Shown in pieces: positions 25,901-37,800 of a stretch of 64,000 nucleotides of DNA; positions within the stretch are counted from its first letter, which is position 1; each line of letters starts with the position of its first letter. The notes beneath the pieces were generated by a model. The model was not told the origin of the DNA and did no database searches. It saw only the letters and a list, made by a program, of their open reading frames with translations. This DNA comes from Apiotrichum sp. Y4204. Taxonomy: Eukaryota; Basidiomycota; Tremellomycetes; Trichosporonales; Trichosporonaceae. The DNA lies in assembly GCA_025531455.1 (NCBI GenBank), contig JAMYHL010000008.1, forward strand, positions 806,001-870,000, in the 5' to 3' direction. Both the position numbers and the translations under genes were made by a program.

Positions 25901-27047
25901 CGACGCGATGACTTACCCCGCTGGCAACGAGCAGAAGCTCTCGCTGTGGGACGACGACGAGGGCTTGTACTTTGACGCCATCCAGTGGGGCTTTGGCAAC
26001 TCGCAGCTCCTCCCAGTCCGCTCCATGGTGAGCTTGACGCCGCTGTACGGCACCTTGGTCATTGAGCCTGGTGTCCTAAAGCGCTTCCCAGGCTTCAAGA
26101 AGCGCCTTGACTGGTTCATTGCGAACCGCCCGGACATTTCTGCCCGTAACGTGGCCAACATGGCGAAACGTGGTCGTGGCGACCGTCTTCTTCTTGCCCT
26201 GGCGTCCAAGGAGCGCCTGACACGCATTCTGGAGAAGATGCTCAACGAGGACGAGTTCCTCTCCGACTACGGTATCCGCTCGATGTCGCGCCACCACCTG
26301 GACCATCCCTTCGAGATGCAGGTCGGCGACAACAAGGTCAGCGTCGGCTACTGGCCCGGCGACTCCAAGTCGGGCATGTTTGGCGGCAACTCGAACTGGC
26401 GTGGACCCATCTGGCTCGCGGTGAACTTGCTCCTGATTGAGAGGTGAGTAGTTGTGCGTATAAAGAGCTAACAGCCAGTTTGCAGCGATTCCACCAGTTC
26501 TACGGCGACTCCGTCCAGGTTGAGTGCCCTGTGGGCAGTGGTGACGTGAGTGGAGCTGCGGAAGTTGCACAGAACAGTGAAGACTAACCCTACAGTACTT
26601 GAACCTCGCCGGATGTGCGCAGGAGATCCAGCACCGTCTGATCCACATCTTCGCTCGTGATGAGACCGGGCGTCGTGCCGTCAACGGCGGCAGCACCAAG
26701 CTGGACAACGACCCGCACTTCCGCGACTACCTGCAGTTCTACGAAGTAAGCCACAGTCCCTCTGATCTATCTGACATCAGTTCTTCCACGGTGACTCTGG
26801 CGCTGGCCTCGGCGCCTCGCACCAAACGGGTTGGACGGGTCTTGTCGCGTACCTCATCCAGCGTACTGGCGAGTTCTGCCGCCTGCCCAAGACCCCGCGC
26901 ACGCCGCGCAGCATCTCGCGCCACTACTTCGACGAGGAGCTCAACACGCCGTACACGGCGAGCAGCGAGTGGTCCGGCCCGTCATCGGCCGCGCCGCCTA
27001 CCTCTGCGCACACCGAGTGGGACGAGCCCGAGCCTGATGAGCTGTAG
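22970..27047 (+). CDS. GH63-family glycosidase with long disordered N-terminus
   Basis: Glycoside hydrolase of the (alpha/alpha)6-barrel GH63 group. Family members cleave alpha-glucosides or mannosylglycerate-type substrates; the substrate here is unknown. Eight exons (22970-23024, 23110-23251, 23317-23744, 23780-23835, 23883-26443, 26479-26545, 26596-26745, 26781-27047) give 1241 residues. Residues 1-18 are basic ([18 protein letters not shown]); 19-227 are Pro/Ser/Thr/Ala-rich with SKKKK near 65. The enzyme part starts [14 protein letters not shown] at 228. Motifs: [20 protein letters not shown], the acid-site strand [14 protein letters not shown] (~730), PAYEWNFSD, and the C-terminal [10 protein letters not shown] (~1167). 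There is no signal peptide or membrane helix, so it is probably cytosolic, unlike the ER glucosidase I branch of GH63. Its neighbour is GH47. Confidence 0.9.
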
Positions 27048-27930
27048 TGGAGTAGAGGGGGAGGCAAAAGTATTGATTGTAGCTTGAGTAGGGTTTTGGC
27101 CGTGCGACCTTTAGAGACTGAGGACTGAATGACGGAACTTGCCTGTGCAGGAGCGTTCGAGAGGCCGTGCATTCTGCGTACATAGCATCGTCATCAGAAC
27201 GATCCATCCTGATACTGCTGATCGTGACATGCATAGAACGACGGGATCGAGGATATCCTGCAGTCACCTGATGATGCATAGCGCTGTGCTGATAACGACA
27301 AGCGAGCAAGCCATAATGCCGGTGCCAAGCCAGGGTCCTGCTGGAATACAGGATTCCAATGCATAAACCCCACCGGGTCATCGCTGGGAGGGATCTCATC
27401 TCAGCCCAACAGAGTCCAGCCGCGCCAGTCGACTGCGCCGCGGCCTGCTGCGAAGTCCTATGAATCCGTGAATCCACCGCACGCAGGGACTCCACATGGC
27501 AGCCGACTGCGGACCGGTGGCCCCGTAGCCATGGAATTCTGATCATGGATCAGTCGCCGAAACATGGGCACCTGGGCGGCCATGGGCGGCATGGGCGGCG
27601 ATGACTGATGCGGCGCCGGCGCGCCGAGGCAGTGCCAGATGCGTGCTGCGTTTCTGCGTTTCTGGGTGCTGCGTTCTGCTGAGAGCGGGAACCCGGGACG
27701 ACGGACGCGACGCATGCGTGCGTGCCGGCCAGCAAAAGAATAAACGCAGATGCGAGTGGAGTGCGCAGCGAAGAGATGCTTGGCTGGCTGGGCACTGGCG
27801 CTGTGCGCTGTGTCCCCAATGTTGCCGCCCACAAAGGGATGAGAGCGTTTGATTCAGTTGGTGGCCAGAATAAACACCCCTCCCCACCACTTTTTTTTCC
27901 TTTCATCCATCCATCCATTCATCGCCACCC
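27048..27930. other. intergenic region GH63 to CYSTM gene
   Basis: No supported coding sequence. It contains an imperfect gggcggcat repeat near 27575-27605 and, close to the downstream start, a tccatccatccattcatc run. It probably holds the GH63 terminator and the CYSTM-gene promoter. Confidence 0.45.
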
Positions 27931-29134
27931 ATGTCGGCCAAGGACGTGAGTACATGTGCCATGTGCGCTGCTAGACCTGTGCTGACGCCAGTTTTACCAC
28001 GGCGGGTACGTATCGCGAGGATTGCGGGCCGCAAGTAGAGTTGGGGCCGCTGCGTGCTGCGCCGAGCCACTCGGTGGCCCCTGGTCATATCTCGGAGTCG
28101 CCTCGCGTCGCGTTGCATCCATCCACCCCCTGTCTCTACCGCGTCGCCGCAAATGCCAACATCGCACGCGGCATGCGGTATGCCGCATGTGGACGGTTGC
28201 GTCAGCCTTGTCGGTGGATCGCGGAGAGGCACGGTCGATTCCAGCCCACCGGCTTGACGCACGGTGCAGACCATCGCTGCTACTCCATTACTGCGAGTGG
28301 CGGCGGTGATGTGCGACGAGAACGCTCTACTCATCAGCCCTGCGGTGCACGGTGCAGAACTGGCCGTGCATAGATGGCCATGACAGGGGGCTTTGGGCAC
28401 GCGGTTTATTCCTTCTTGGGAAGAGTCTTCAGCCAGACTTCCGCGCGGACCGTGCGACCGGGCTGGAGGTCTGGAGGCGCAGACGCTGCAACTCCGACCT
28501 GAAGGATCTAGATGTGGATGTGCACCCCCGCACATTACAGATCTTTGCTAACCACCAGAGGACCCCCGAACAACGGCTACGGCGGCGGACCAGGCTACGG
28601 CGGACCGGGCTACGGCCCGCCGCAGGGCCAGGGAGGCTACTACCCCCCGCCCCCGCAGCAGTCGTACCAGCAGCCCGGACAGTAGTGAGTCTCGAGTGAT
28701 GCGAGTGAAGGAGTGGAGTGGTAGTGGGAACTGCTCGCATTACGATCAGTTATCACAACTGCCCCACCTAGTCAGCGCTTCTCTCTTCTTATCCCGCGCT
28801 CACACCCAGCTACCCCCAGCCGCAGCCGCAGCCGGTGTACGTCCAGCAGCAGCCGCAACAGCAGAACTCGGGCCCCGGATGCTGCGGCTCGTGCTGCGCC
28901 GCTTGTGCCGCCGGTGAGTACAAAGTCGGGAGGTTGAGGCGACGGCGCCGCAATGAGATTAATCTCTCACCGTCGGCGATGCACGGTGGCCGCGCTCAAA
29001 ATAGTGGCTTTCGGCTGTGATTCCGGGCTGCAATATCCGCTCACAACCCAATCGCCCTCCTGCCTCTAACCATTCTCAATTGCACGCTAACGCCAGCCGT
29101 CTGCTGCTGCTGTGCCGCCGACGCGCTCTGCTAA
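27931..29134 (+). CDS. CYSTM-type cysteine-rich tail-anchored small protein
   Basis: Five exons (27931-27945, 27992-28005, 28559-28684, 28810-28913, 29097-29134) give 98 residues: a short MSAKDFYHGG start, a Gly/Tyr/Pro/Gln-rich middle (GYGGGPGYGGPGYGPP, then PPPPQQSYQQPGQ, then QPQPQPVYVQQQPQQQ), and a Cys-rich hydrophobic end (CCGSCCAACAAVCCCCAADALC in two exons). This is the layout of the CYSTM family (yeast YBR016W, YDL012C), plasma-membrane-associated tail proteins linked to stress tolerance, probably palmitoylated. Summed exon length is a whole number of codons. The second intron is 553 nt, very long for this locus. The gene was assembled by hand from short exons, so exact exon 1-2 borders are less sure than the last three exons. 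Confidence 0.85.
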
Positions 29135-29667
29135 GCGCTTCTCACCCGGTACGACGTGTACATGAGTCTTGACCGCCGCCGCAGCGGTGCTGGCTGGCTG
29201 TGTCGTTCATTTCGGCTTTCATCTGTCTACCCGTATCCGTTCTCCTGCCTGCTTATTTGTTTGCCTTTGTTCTGTAGTCCACGCCGCGCCGCAGATTACG
29301 CCGGCGCGCGTGTCCTGTTTATTCGTAGATTGGTGATGATACCATATGCCTTCGCCGCGTGTATGGCGACGCCTCAACTGACAAGATCGTGCAAACTCAA
29401 AATCTTTGCTCGCTGTTGCAATCTGTACTCCTCCTCTCTGTGACAGTGCTCCACAACCCACAACCACACCCTCAACCATCTCAGTTGGCACGAGTGCATC
29501 CCGTGCCTGCACGGTCGTCAGATGGACGCCGAGCCGCCTACTACTGGGCCCCTGCTATTGCGCAGCGGCCGCCTTGTACTTGCGCCTCCGCCTCACCTCC
29601 TCCACTTTCCTGCCACACCCACTTCTTCGCATCGCCCGTGATGGTAATTTCCACTCCACACGCCCAA
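29135..29667. other. convergent 3' intergenic region
   Basis: It lies between the stop codons of the CYSTM gene (plus) and the Pbp1-like gene (minus), so it holds both 3' untranslated regions. No further gene is visible. Confidence 0.5.
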
Positions 29668-32537
29668 CTACGCCGACGCCTCGTACGGCTGCGGCGGCCC
29701 TCCCGGTCCACCCTGCGGAGGCAATGCCTGCTGGAAGTGGGGCTGGGGCGGCGTCGGCTGACCCTGGAACGACATCTGCGGCTGCACTACCAGAGTCAGC
29801 GATGAGCCTTTTCTGTACTCACTCTGCGGCGCCTGGTGGCCCTGCATCTGCTGCGGGTAGAACATTGGTCCTGGTCCGGGCCGGCCTGGGCCATTGGGGT
29901 GGAAGTGCAACATCTGGGGAGGGACAAATTGGGTGCCGGGCGGCATGCCGTTTGCAAAGTACATCGGCACTGGGGGTTAGTCTGCGCCTGGAAATGGTGT
30001 ACTCTTAACTTACTGCCGTTCGGGCCGTGCTGTGGAGGCTGGCCAAGGTGGGGCGATCCCATCTGCGGCGGCATGAAGCCCGGGCCGGGAGAGAACATGG
30101 GCCCCATCATACCGCTCTGCATGGGAGGCATACCTGGCTGGTAGCGGTAGAAGAGGTTGGGAGGCACGTTCTGGATCATGGGCGGGGGCCCGGGGTGCGG
30201 CGATGTCTGCTCGTCGCCGTCAAAGCCCGGCTGCATGGCTGCCATCTGGTGGAGGGGCACGTTGTGCAGGGCAACGGACGAGCGGCGGCCAGTGTACGGC
30301 CACTGGAGGGGAATGGTGGTGGCGGGGGGAACCTGGCCGTGCTTGAAGGGGCTAAAGTCGGTGCGTGGGTCGACTGTTATCCTCTTAGGCGGACCGTCGC
30401 GGTAGAAGGGGTTCTTGGGGGAAGCCGACGCGGCAGCGGGGCCAGCAGCGGAGGGACCCGCGGGGGTGCCCGTCGCGGGGAGCTTGGCAGAGGTCGAAGC
30501 GGGGGACGTGACCGCGGACGATCCGGGCTGGAAGGCCGCTGCAGAAGGGTTGGGCTTGAAGACAAATGCCGAGGCATTCGGGTTTAGCTTCGCAGCCGAG
30601 TGAACCGAGGCGTTGGAGGGAGTGGGGGAGGTGACAAGGGGAATGTTCTGTGCAGCCGTCTCAGGAACGGGGACGGCGGGTGGCACGCGTTTGCGGAAGG
30701 GCGGGATCTCGGGGATCTTCATCGGGATCTTCTTGATACCCGCTGGCTTGCCGGGCTCGGGAGAGAGAGCAGCGCTGGACGAAGCGGCGGGCGACTTGGA
30801 GGCCACCACAGCGGCCTTCTTGCGTTCCTGCGCCTCGTGCAGCGACTTTTCAGCCTTGGCCTCAATCTCCTTCTGCTTGATCTCGTCCTTGGACAGGATG
30901 GGGAGAATGTCCTTGGGGATGGGAAGCGGCACTTTGAACTTTGACTGCCACGACTTGAGGTCGGCGAGCACGTGAGCCCTCTCATTCTTTGCCATCGACT
31001 GCTTGCGGGCCTGGGCACGTTCGCGCTCAGACTCGACAAACTGGCGCGCGGAGTCCAGAACAGCGCCGATCGGAGCCTTGCTCATCGGCGTGGTGGCCGA
31101 GCCAGTGTCCCTCTCGGCGGCGTGAGCGTTTGCCTGCTGAGGAGGAACGGACGAGGTGCTGCGAGCCATAGTCGTTGCGGCGACGGGAGGGGCAGGGCCA
31201 AGGGAGGCAATGGCGGGGTCAATGACGACTGCATCGCCCGAGTGGCGAGACGACAGAACAGGAGGAGCGGGAGAAGGCGAGGAGGAGGGAGCGGCCACAA
31301 GGACAGGAGGAGTGGGGAGGGGCGCAATGGTGTTGGGCGGGACGGGCGACGGAGCAGTCTTGCCGTTGCTCTTAGTGTCGACCGCCGGAAGCTCCTTGGA
31401 AGCAGGTCCCTTGGGGGTTTCCTTGGACGCGTCCTTTGGAGCCTCCTGCTTCGGAATCTCCTTGGCGGCCAGCTTGGGAGTGAGCCTGGGCGAGTCCTTG
31501 GCACCGTCCTTGCGGGGGGCACCAGTGGCAGTCTTGCGGGCACCAGGGGGCACATAGGCACCCTGACCGCGCACGACGCCCGAGTACTTCTCCTCGTCGT
31601 CTTTGTTGTCCCCAGGAACCGTCTGGCCACGCTCCTCGGCAACGTGCGCATTGCTCGACGTTTTGGACATGATCTCGGCGGCAAGGCGGTCGGCATTGCG
31701 CTCACGCTTCTTGTAGTCAGAGGCGTTACGGTCGAGCTTGGTGGTGTAAATCTCTTCGTCATAATCGGTCTTCGCGCCGAAAAGGCGTGTGTTGGTCTCA
31801 AACTGATCCCACGGCGTCGAGCTCGATCCCATACCGAAAGTGAGAGCATCGCGAACGGCCTGCGCAGAGACAGGAGTGGCGCCGTTGGGGCCGGCCGGGC
31901 GCTCCTCTTCGGGCGCAGACCACGGCTTGAGCTCGCGCTCGGCGTTGCGGGAAGAAGCCGAAATGTCCGTGTCCGTTTGGAAGCCTGTGTGGCGGTGTCA
32001 GTAGTGCGACTGATGGGGGTTCTGAGCCTCTTCACCTCTCGGCTTGTCTGGTAACGCACCCTTGCCAGCCTTGTCGTCCACCTTGTTTCTGGATATCAGT
32101 AGTTGTTGAGACCTAGCACACGGAAGCTACTCACGAAATGGCATTCGAGTTGGCGTTGCGGGACGCATAGCCAGCAGAGCCGGGCGGGCCACCGCGCCAC
32201 GAACCGCGTCTGGGGGTGAGCATGGATGGTGGCAAGTGGAGGCGGGGGTGGGGAAGGCAGGAAGGTGGGGGAATGGAACAGCCAACAATCAACGCGGAGC
32301 GCGAAGTGCGGAGCGTCAATACCACACGGAAGTGGTGATAATGGAGACACACGCTCGGGAGGCGTCGGAATGCGGCATCAACGGCGCGAAGCCGACATCA
32401 AGTTGACAGTGTCGGCGCGTTCCCTTCATCTCCGGGCCTTCTTCCAGACCTGATTCCATGATTTGTACGCACCTCATAGAGTCGCCGCCGACGGGGCTAC
32501 CCCGCGCCCCGCGCCCACGTCCGCGCATCGATGTCAT
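29668..32537 (-). CDS. ataxin-2/Pbp1-like LsmAD-domain protein with PAM2 motif
   Basis: RNA-binding regulator of the ataxin-2/Pbp1 family, which binds poly(A)-binding protein and acts in stress granules, poly(A) control and translation. Six exons (32537-32473, 32209-32135, 32088-32060, 31984-30014, 29969-29823, 29786-29668) give 801 residues. The N-terminus is Arg/Gly-rich (MTSMRGRGRGARGSP, then GSWRGGPPG). Next comes GFQTDTDIS and the LsmAD region: TPWDQFETNTRLFGAKTDYD, then EEIYTTKLDRNASDYKKRE. The middle is Pro/Ser/Ala/Lys-rich. A PAM2-like motif, KLNPNASAFVFKP, would bind the MLLE domain of Pab1. The C-terminus is Pro/Met/Gln-rich. Oddity: the Sm-like domain that usually precedes LsmAD is not found in these exons or obviously upstream. 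The start is the first ATG of an exon ending in a clean donor. Confidence 0.87.
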
Positions 32538-34830
32538 TCTCGGTCGTTACGAAATGATGGTGGTCTGATGTTAGTCACAGGTTGGTTGAGGTGGAGGTGG
32601 TGGCAGAACAAGCGGAGGTGTTGGGAACGTAATGTTAGTGCAGACAGGGAGGGAATGGGGAGAGTGATGGATGGTGAAGGGGAAGAATAGAGAAACGGTG
32701 GTACTGTGGGGGGCGCCGCGGATTGTAATGTTGAGACACAGGTCAAGGAACAATCAATGAGAGACAGTTGCGACACGACACACACAGCCACCACCTGCGA
32801 CCTGGACATGGCATTGGACGACGCAGATGAGAAGCATGGCGGGCGCTCTGGGCATCACGAGCGGGCAACAGAGCACCGCCGTCGATGAGGTTCTCAAGGT
32901 CCAAGCCCGAGCGCGCGCTCGCTCCCGGTCCCCCGCCGCGACGACACATGGACACACGGACCCGACCGGATGGACTTGGCCTGGGGAACCAAATTGGTGG
33001 ATCCAAGCCCTTGGGGTCTGGGGGCCACGAAGGAATGAGCGCAGCACGAACGCACAATGCACAGCGCACAGCGCAAGAACGCAGAACGCAACGCAGAGCG
33101 CAGGACGCAGATGCAGAGCGCTGAGCCCGCTCGAAGCAGATGGACGATCAGACAGAGCCGCGCAGCATATGCAACGCCGCATTCGACTAGCGTGCCCGGG
33201 CACCGGGGCTAACCCAGTCGCGTTCCCGCAGCCTATCGCATCCGAACGCGAGCTGCAACCCGACCGCCGTTATCCCGGATGCGCAGCGACGTCGCCGTGT
33301 CGCGTGCCTAGACCGCTGAGAGTTGGAGTGGCGGGTGTGCGGAGCCGGAGGAACGAGGGCACGCGACCGCCGAGCAAGTGATAGCAACACGGACACAGTC
33401 TAGCATCCGCCAGCTGAACAGCTCACGGTCGCACACGCCGAGCAAGTCCTGACCTGTGTGCATAGTATCGCGCGCGCGGACCCATCTCCGGACTCGGCAG
33501 CGGCGGCGCAGCGTTGATCGGTGGCACGGTACGGCGACAGCCGCAGTGTGCGACCATCACCGATAACCAGCTCCCCAGCAGCGCCCGACCAGAACGTTTG
33601 CGTGACGCCGTGACGCGCCGCGAAGCCACGACGTTCTGCTCTGCCTTCCCCCACAGTCTTTCTCTACTCTCCTCCCTTATCTCAGCTCGGTACTCACGGA
33701 ATCGCTGACGCGCAGCGCAAGTTCACGTTGGTCGGCGCGGGGTCGCGGGAACCGGCGGGCGAATTGGGGAATACGCGCGAGGGTGGTCGCGGGCGGTGGG
33801 TGGTCGCGGGTCGCGGGTCACAAATCGCCGCGAATCGAAGGTCGCGAGAGTCGCGAGTCGATAGCTCGATAGTCGAGGCGGGTCGACTAGACGGCAAGGC
33901 GGGACGCGGCGTGCACTCTTTAGCGGTGCTGCTCGTCCTTATCCTGCTGAGCGGGAGATGTAAGGGGGGGCGAGGGGGGTGCGGTCGGCGGTGCTAGTGT
34001 CCACCGGAGTCGCTTGATGGAGCGGAGACCGGAGACGAGTGTCGATGATGATGATGATGGCTGGCTGCGAGCATGCGAGCATGCGAGCGGAGCAGGGAGG
34101 GGCAGGGGGCAGTCGACGAGCGCCGGCCAGCGAGGCCCAGCCAGCCCAGCGAGCAGCGCGACGGCCACACTGCACACAGTCTCACAAGCCACACGCCACA
34201 AGCTACCCGGGGAAGGGCAGAGAGCGGAATCAAATCTGATCCCACCAGGAGTCTAAGAGTCTGGTAGTTGTGCAAGCCAGTCCGAGGGGCCCCCGCTTGA
34301 CCCGCGGCGCTTGGATGGCCATGCAATGCCATGCAATTGCCACCCAGCTAACAACTGATGTCCCTCACTGCCAGGCTGACGGCATTTTTCATTGGACCAC
34401 GTTCTGTGGCATGTGCAAAGCACACACGAGTGCAACAAGAATGTCTCAAGTCTCGGCCCAATGCCACCACTCCCTGCAGAAACATCCTCGCTCTTCCCTG
34501 CGGCAGCGGGCCGCAACAGCAGCCAAGAGGCGAGCACACACGAGCTCCGGTCGGGGCATGCATACAGACAAGTGACAGTGGATGCGAGTAGTGAAGTGAA
34601 GGGGGTGGAGAGGGGAGGGGAACGAGTGGAAGAATGAGATAGAGAGATAGGTAAGGGGAGAGAGATATAAGAGGGGCGTCCAGGGAACTGGGAATACGAT
34701 AGGTTGGGTTGGCGGGGGGTGCAAGTACAATGGAAGGGGTATTGGCTACCGACATCAGTGGTACTGACAACTACCTGGCGCCCAGCGGCGCCGATTACAA
34801 TCAGTGAGAGAAGAATCGCTACTGCTCCGA
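32538..34830. other. 2.3-kb intergenic region with GC-rich repeats
   Basis: Between the Pbp1-like start (minus) and the deaminase-fusion stop (minus). It holds a C/T-rich stretch on minus next to the Pbp1-like start, a dense gtcgcg/tcgcga repeat field at about 33755-33890, and a gatgatgatgatgatg microsatellite at 34043-34060. Open frames on both strands are compositionally biased and match no domain. A donor-like gtgagt on minus near 33695 leaves room for an upstream untranslated exon. Confidence 0.5.
33755..33890. repeat. CG-rich degenerate repeat field
   Basis: Repeated short units of the type gtcgcgggtcgcgggtc, gtcgcgagagtcgcgagtcg and gatagctcgatagtcga. Several are self-complementary, so the stretch can form hairpins. 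It is non-coding on both strands as far as I can see. Confidence 0.55.
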
Positions 34831-37800
34831 TTAGGTGCGCCCGCGGCGCGCGAGTCGGAGACACTCGTCCTCGAGACCAATCACGCGACGGACTTCCACT
34901 CCGCCCTGTTCGAGAATGCGCACGCCCTCGCACTGCACAAAGTCTGGCGGCTCTTCGACGCCGAGAAGGACAGCCTTGACCTTGGCGCGGACGAGCTCGA
35001 GCGCGCAGCTTGGCCCGCCGGATGTGCGCACGCTGCACGGCTCCATGGTCGCGAAGCACGACGCTTGCGCGAGAATGTCCGCTGTCTTGGGAAGACCGGC
35101 GGGCGCCTCGTCCTCGAGCGCCACCATGCGATCGCGGAAGTTGGCGAGCGCGTTGGCCTCGGCGTGCGTGTTGCCCGGAATCTGACGCGAATAGCCATCG
35201 GCAAGGAGGAGACCAGCAGGCCCGCCCGTCGTGGGGTCGGGGAAGGTGGGGAAGTGCGGCTCGAGCGGAACGAACAGCGGCGAGGATACCGGGAGGAAGA
35301 GGGTCGAGCCAACACAGAACGCCGTGGGGGAGACGGGGCACTGCAGGGTGAGGTCGAGACAGTGGCGCATGATGGCCAAGTTGAGCGGGTCTGGATGTTA
35401 GCTCGAGTCGAATGTGTGATCTTAGCTCACCTTGGTCTGAAGAGGCAGTGTTTGCTGGTGCCGGCTCAACGGGCTTTGGCGAGGCGGCGACGTCAATAGT
35501 AACCGTCTCGTCCGTGTTCTTGCGCTCAAAGACCTTGATGCTCGAGGTGAACGCGTCCCCGCCGTGGCCAGAGGGCACGAGGTTGACGATGATCTTGGCC
35601 TTCTTGTTCGCCTGGAGGGTGAACGTGAGTGAAGGCACGGTGGGAAGTTCGCTAGCGGCTGGGGTGTTGAGGCCCGACTTGGCGGCCTCGGTCTCGGCGT
35701 CTGTCGACGCAGCATCGTCTGCAGGCGCAGTTACGATACCGAGCTCCGCAAGACGCTTCTCGTACTTTGCAATCTTGTCGGCCTTGTTCTTCCTGCGCGC
35801 AATCTTAAGCTTCTGCAGCATTGCCTCCACTTCCTCCTCCTCGCCCTTGGACAGCGCGACGCCCGCATCCTTCTCGTCACGCGAGAGCGACAGCTCCGCA
35901 AAGGCCGTGGTTGGTGTCGCCTCGGCGGCTTCGATGACAAAGGTGCGATCCGCCTTTGACGTGTTGGTGAGCACAAAGGATGATGACGTGGGCCACGCGT
36001 CCTGCTGCGCGGGAGCAAAGTCGATTTTGGTGGCGTCGAGCGTGAATGCGGGCATCTTGCGGACAGTTGCCTTGACGAGCACGTTCTGGTCGTTGTACGA
36101 ATCGAGGACGTTTTCCACAACAATCGTTTCCTGGAAATTGCCGACAAGTGATGGAGTGAATGAGAAAGACGTAACCTCCTTGCGGCCAAATGCCGAGACG
36201 ACTCCGTACCGGCCCAGCCCCAACTTGAGGTTGCCGGAAGCAATCGACCCTGAGGTGCGCATTCGGTACACTCCGGCGCAGTCACTCTTGTTGTGGAGGA
36301 CAATTGTACGCGACTTAGGCTCACCACGCTCGCAGGTTCCAAAGTTGATGGACGACTGCTGCACCTCGAGTACACTGCGTACGCAGGATGACCGGATGGC
36401 GAGGTCGCGTACAGGCAACTCAGACATGCTCCTCGCATGGCCTATGGTGGAGAGCAATGAGTGGTCGTACTCGACGACCTTGATGTAGATGCGAGATTCT
36501 GCACGTTTCGCGCGTGTGGTTATGTGCGGCCGTGTTGAGCCATTGGGCGTCATGACAACAATGACCTGGCGCGACGAACCAGGTGGCACCTGGAGAACCC
36601 GGGCAGGCACAATCTTGCCTGTGCTGATGATACTCTGGAGCTCCTTGCGGAGGGCGAGTAGGCGGCGCACATACTGTTCCTCTTCTTCCGGCGTAAAGTG
36701 CGTAACGGAGGAGAGGTTACGGCGCGCATCGTGCTGCTCGAGCGCGAGGATGAGTTCCTCAGGGGTGAGCTTCGTCACATCTCCAGCAGTAGCGGGGTCT
36801 GTCTTGAGCTCAAGCCGTTTGGCCGTTAGGGCAGGCGACTTGGTGACAGCCGATGACAGCGTGGACGTCTTGAGGAGTGGCGGCTTGATCGGCGTCACAG
36901 TAGGGCTGGTGGGGGTGCCGCCAGACACTGCTCTCGGGTGTTGTTTTGTCGGCGTAGCGGGATCTCGCTTCGTGGCCGCGGCCGACTTCGACCGCTTCAC
37001 CTTTACGTCCTTACTGACCAGGCCGCTCGATTTTGCCAGTCCCGCAAAGTCCAGCTTCGGCACTCGCGGGTGCTGTCCGGAAAGGAGACTCTTATCTTCA
37101 AGAGCAATGTTTTCCAGCACGTGCGCACGCTTCGAGTGAGGAAGTGTACCTTGGAAGGCGAGGCCAGGTGGGCCACATGCAAGGTCTAAGTAGTCGTGGT
37201 CATCGAGGAGGGACCGGTCCTTGAACACGACGGCGTTGCCGTAAATGTGGACTGGTCGCCCTCGACCACCCTTCTTCATGGCGGACACGAGGGAAGCGCC
37301 GAGGGAAGCCTTGTCGCCGTCCTTCATCTTTTCCTTTGCGACGGTCTTATCCCGTCCTTTGGACTTCGTCGGCGCCTTGGTCTCGTTGGATCCTTGGTCC
37401 TGGAGCGACTCGACAAAGCGTTCTTTAAGGTTGCCGTTTCCTGGCCGATCACCATCTGCCTGCATCTCGTACTGCGCGGCGATCGCCTTGGCATGGGAAG
37501 TCGGCGCATCGATGCGCTTGATATACAACTCGACGTCCTCCGGCTGCGATGCGGCCAGATCCAGAGTGAGCATCTTGTGCGAAAGATTCTGGAATATGAC
37601 TGTCCGGACGGATGGCGAGTTTATCACCACCGAGCCAAAGTCGACAAAGTTGCTGCCCGTCGGCGTGAGGATGCGGTACAGGTGCGAGTGGAGTGTGACA
37701 TTGTAGACGTCGACGTTCTTCGCATGCACTTCGATGAGCTGGTTATTTGCGCGGTTGAGCAGATTGCGCACAAAGACCTGCTTCTCGTACTTGTCGTTGA

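Noticed and set aside
30972..32054. 360-residue plus-strand frame opposite the Pbp1-like gene
   Set aside because: Antisense of the LsmAD exon; Arg/Gly/Val-rich and without its own start context.
34253..34830. Extension of the scaffold frame past the intron to a stop at 34253
   Set aside because: This reading uses the wrong frame through the deaminase exon and becomes Arg/His/Pro-rich; splicing at 35430/35391 gives conserved sequence instead.
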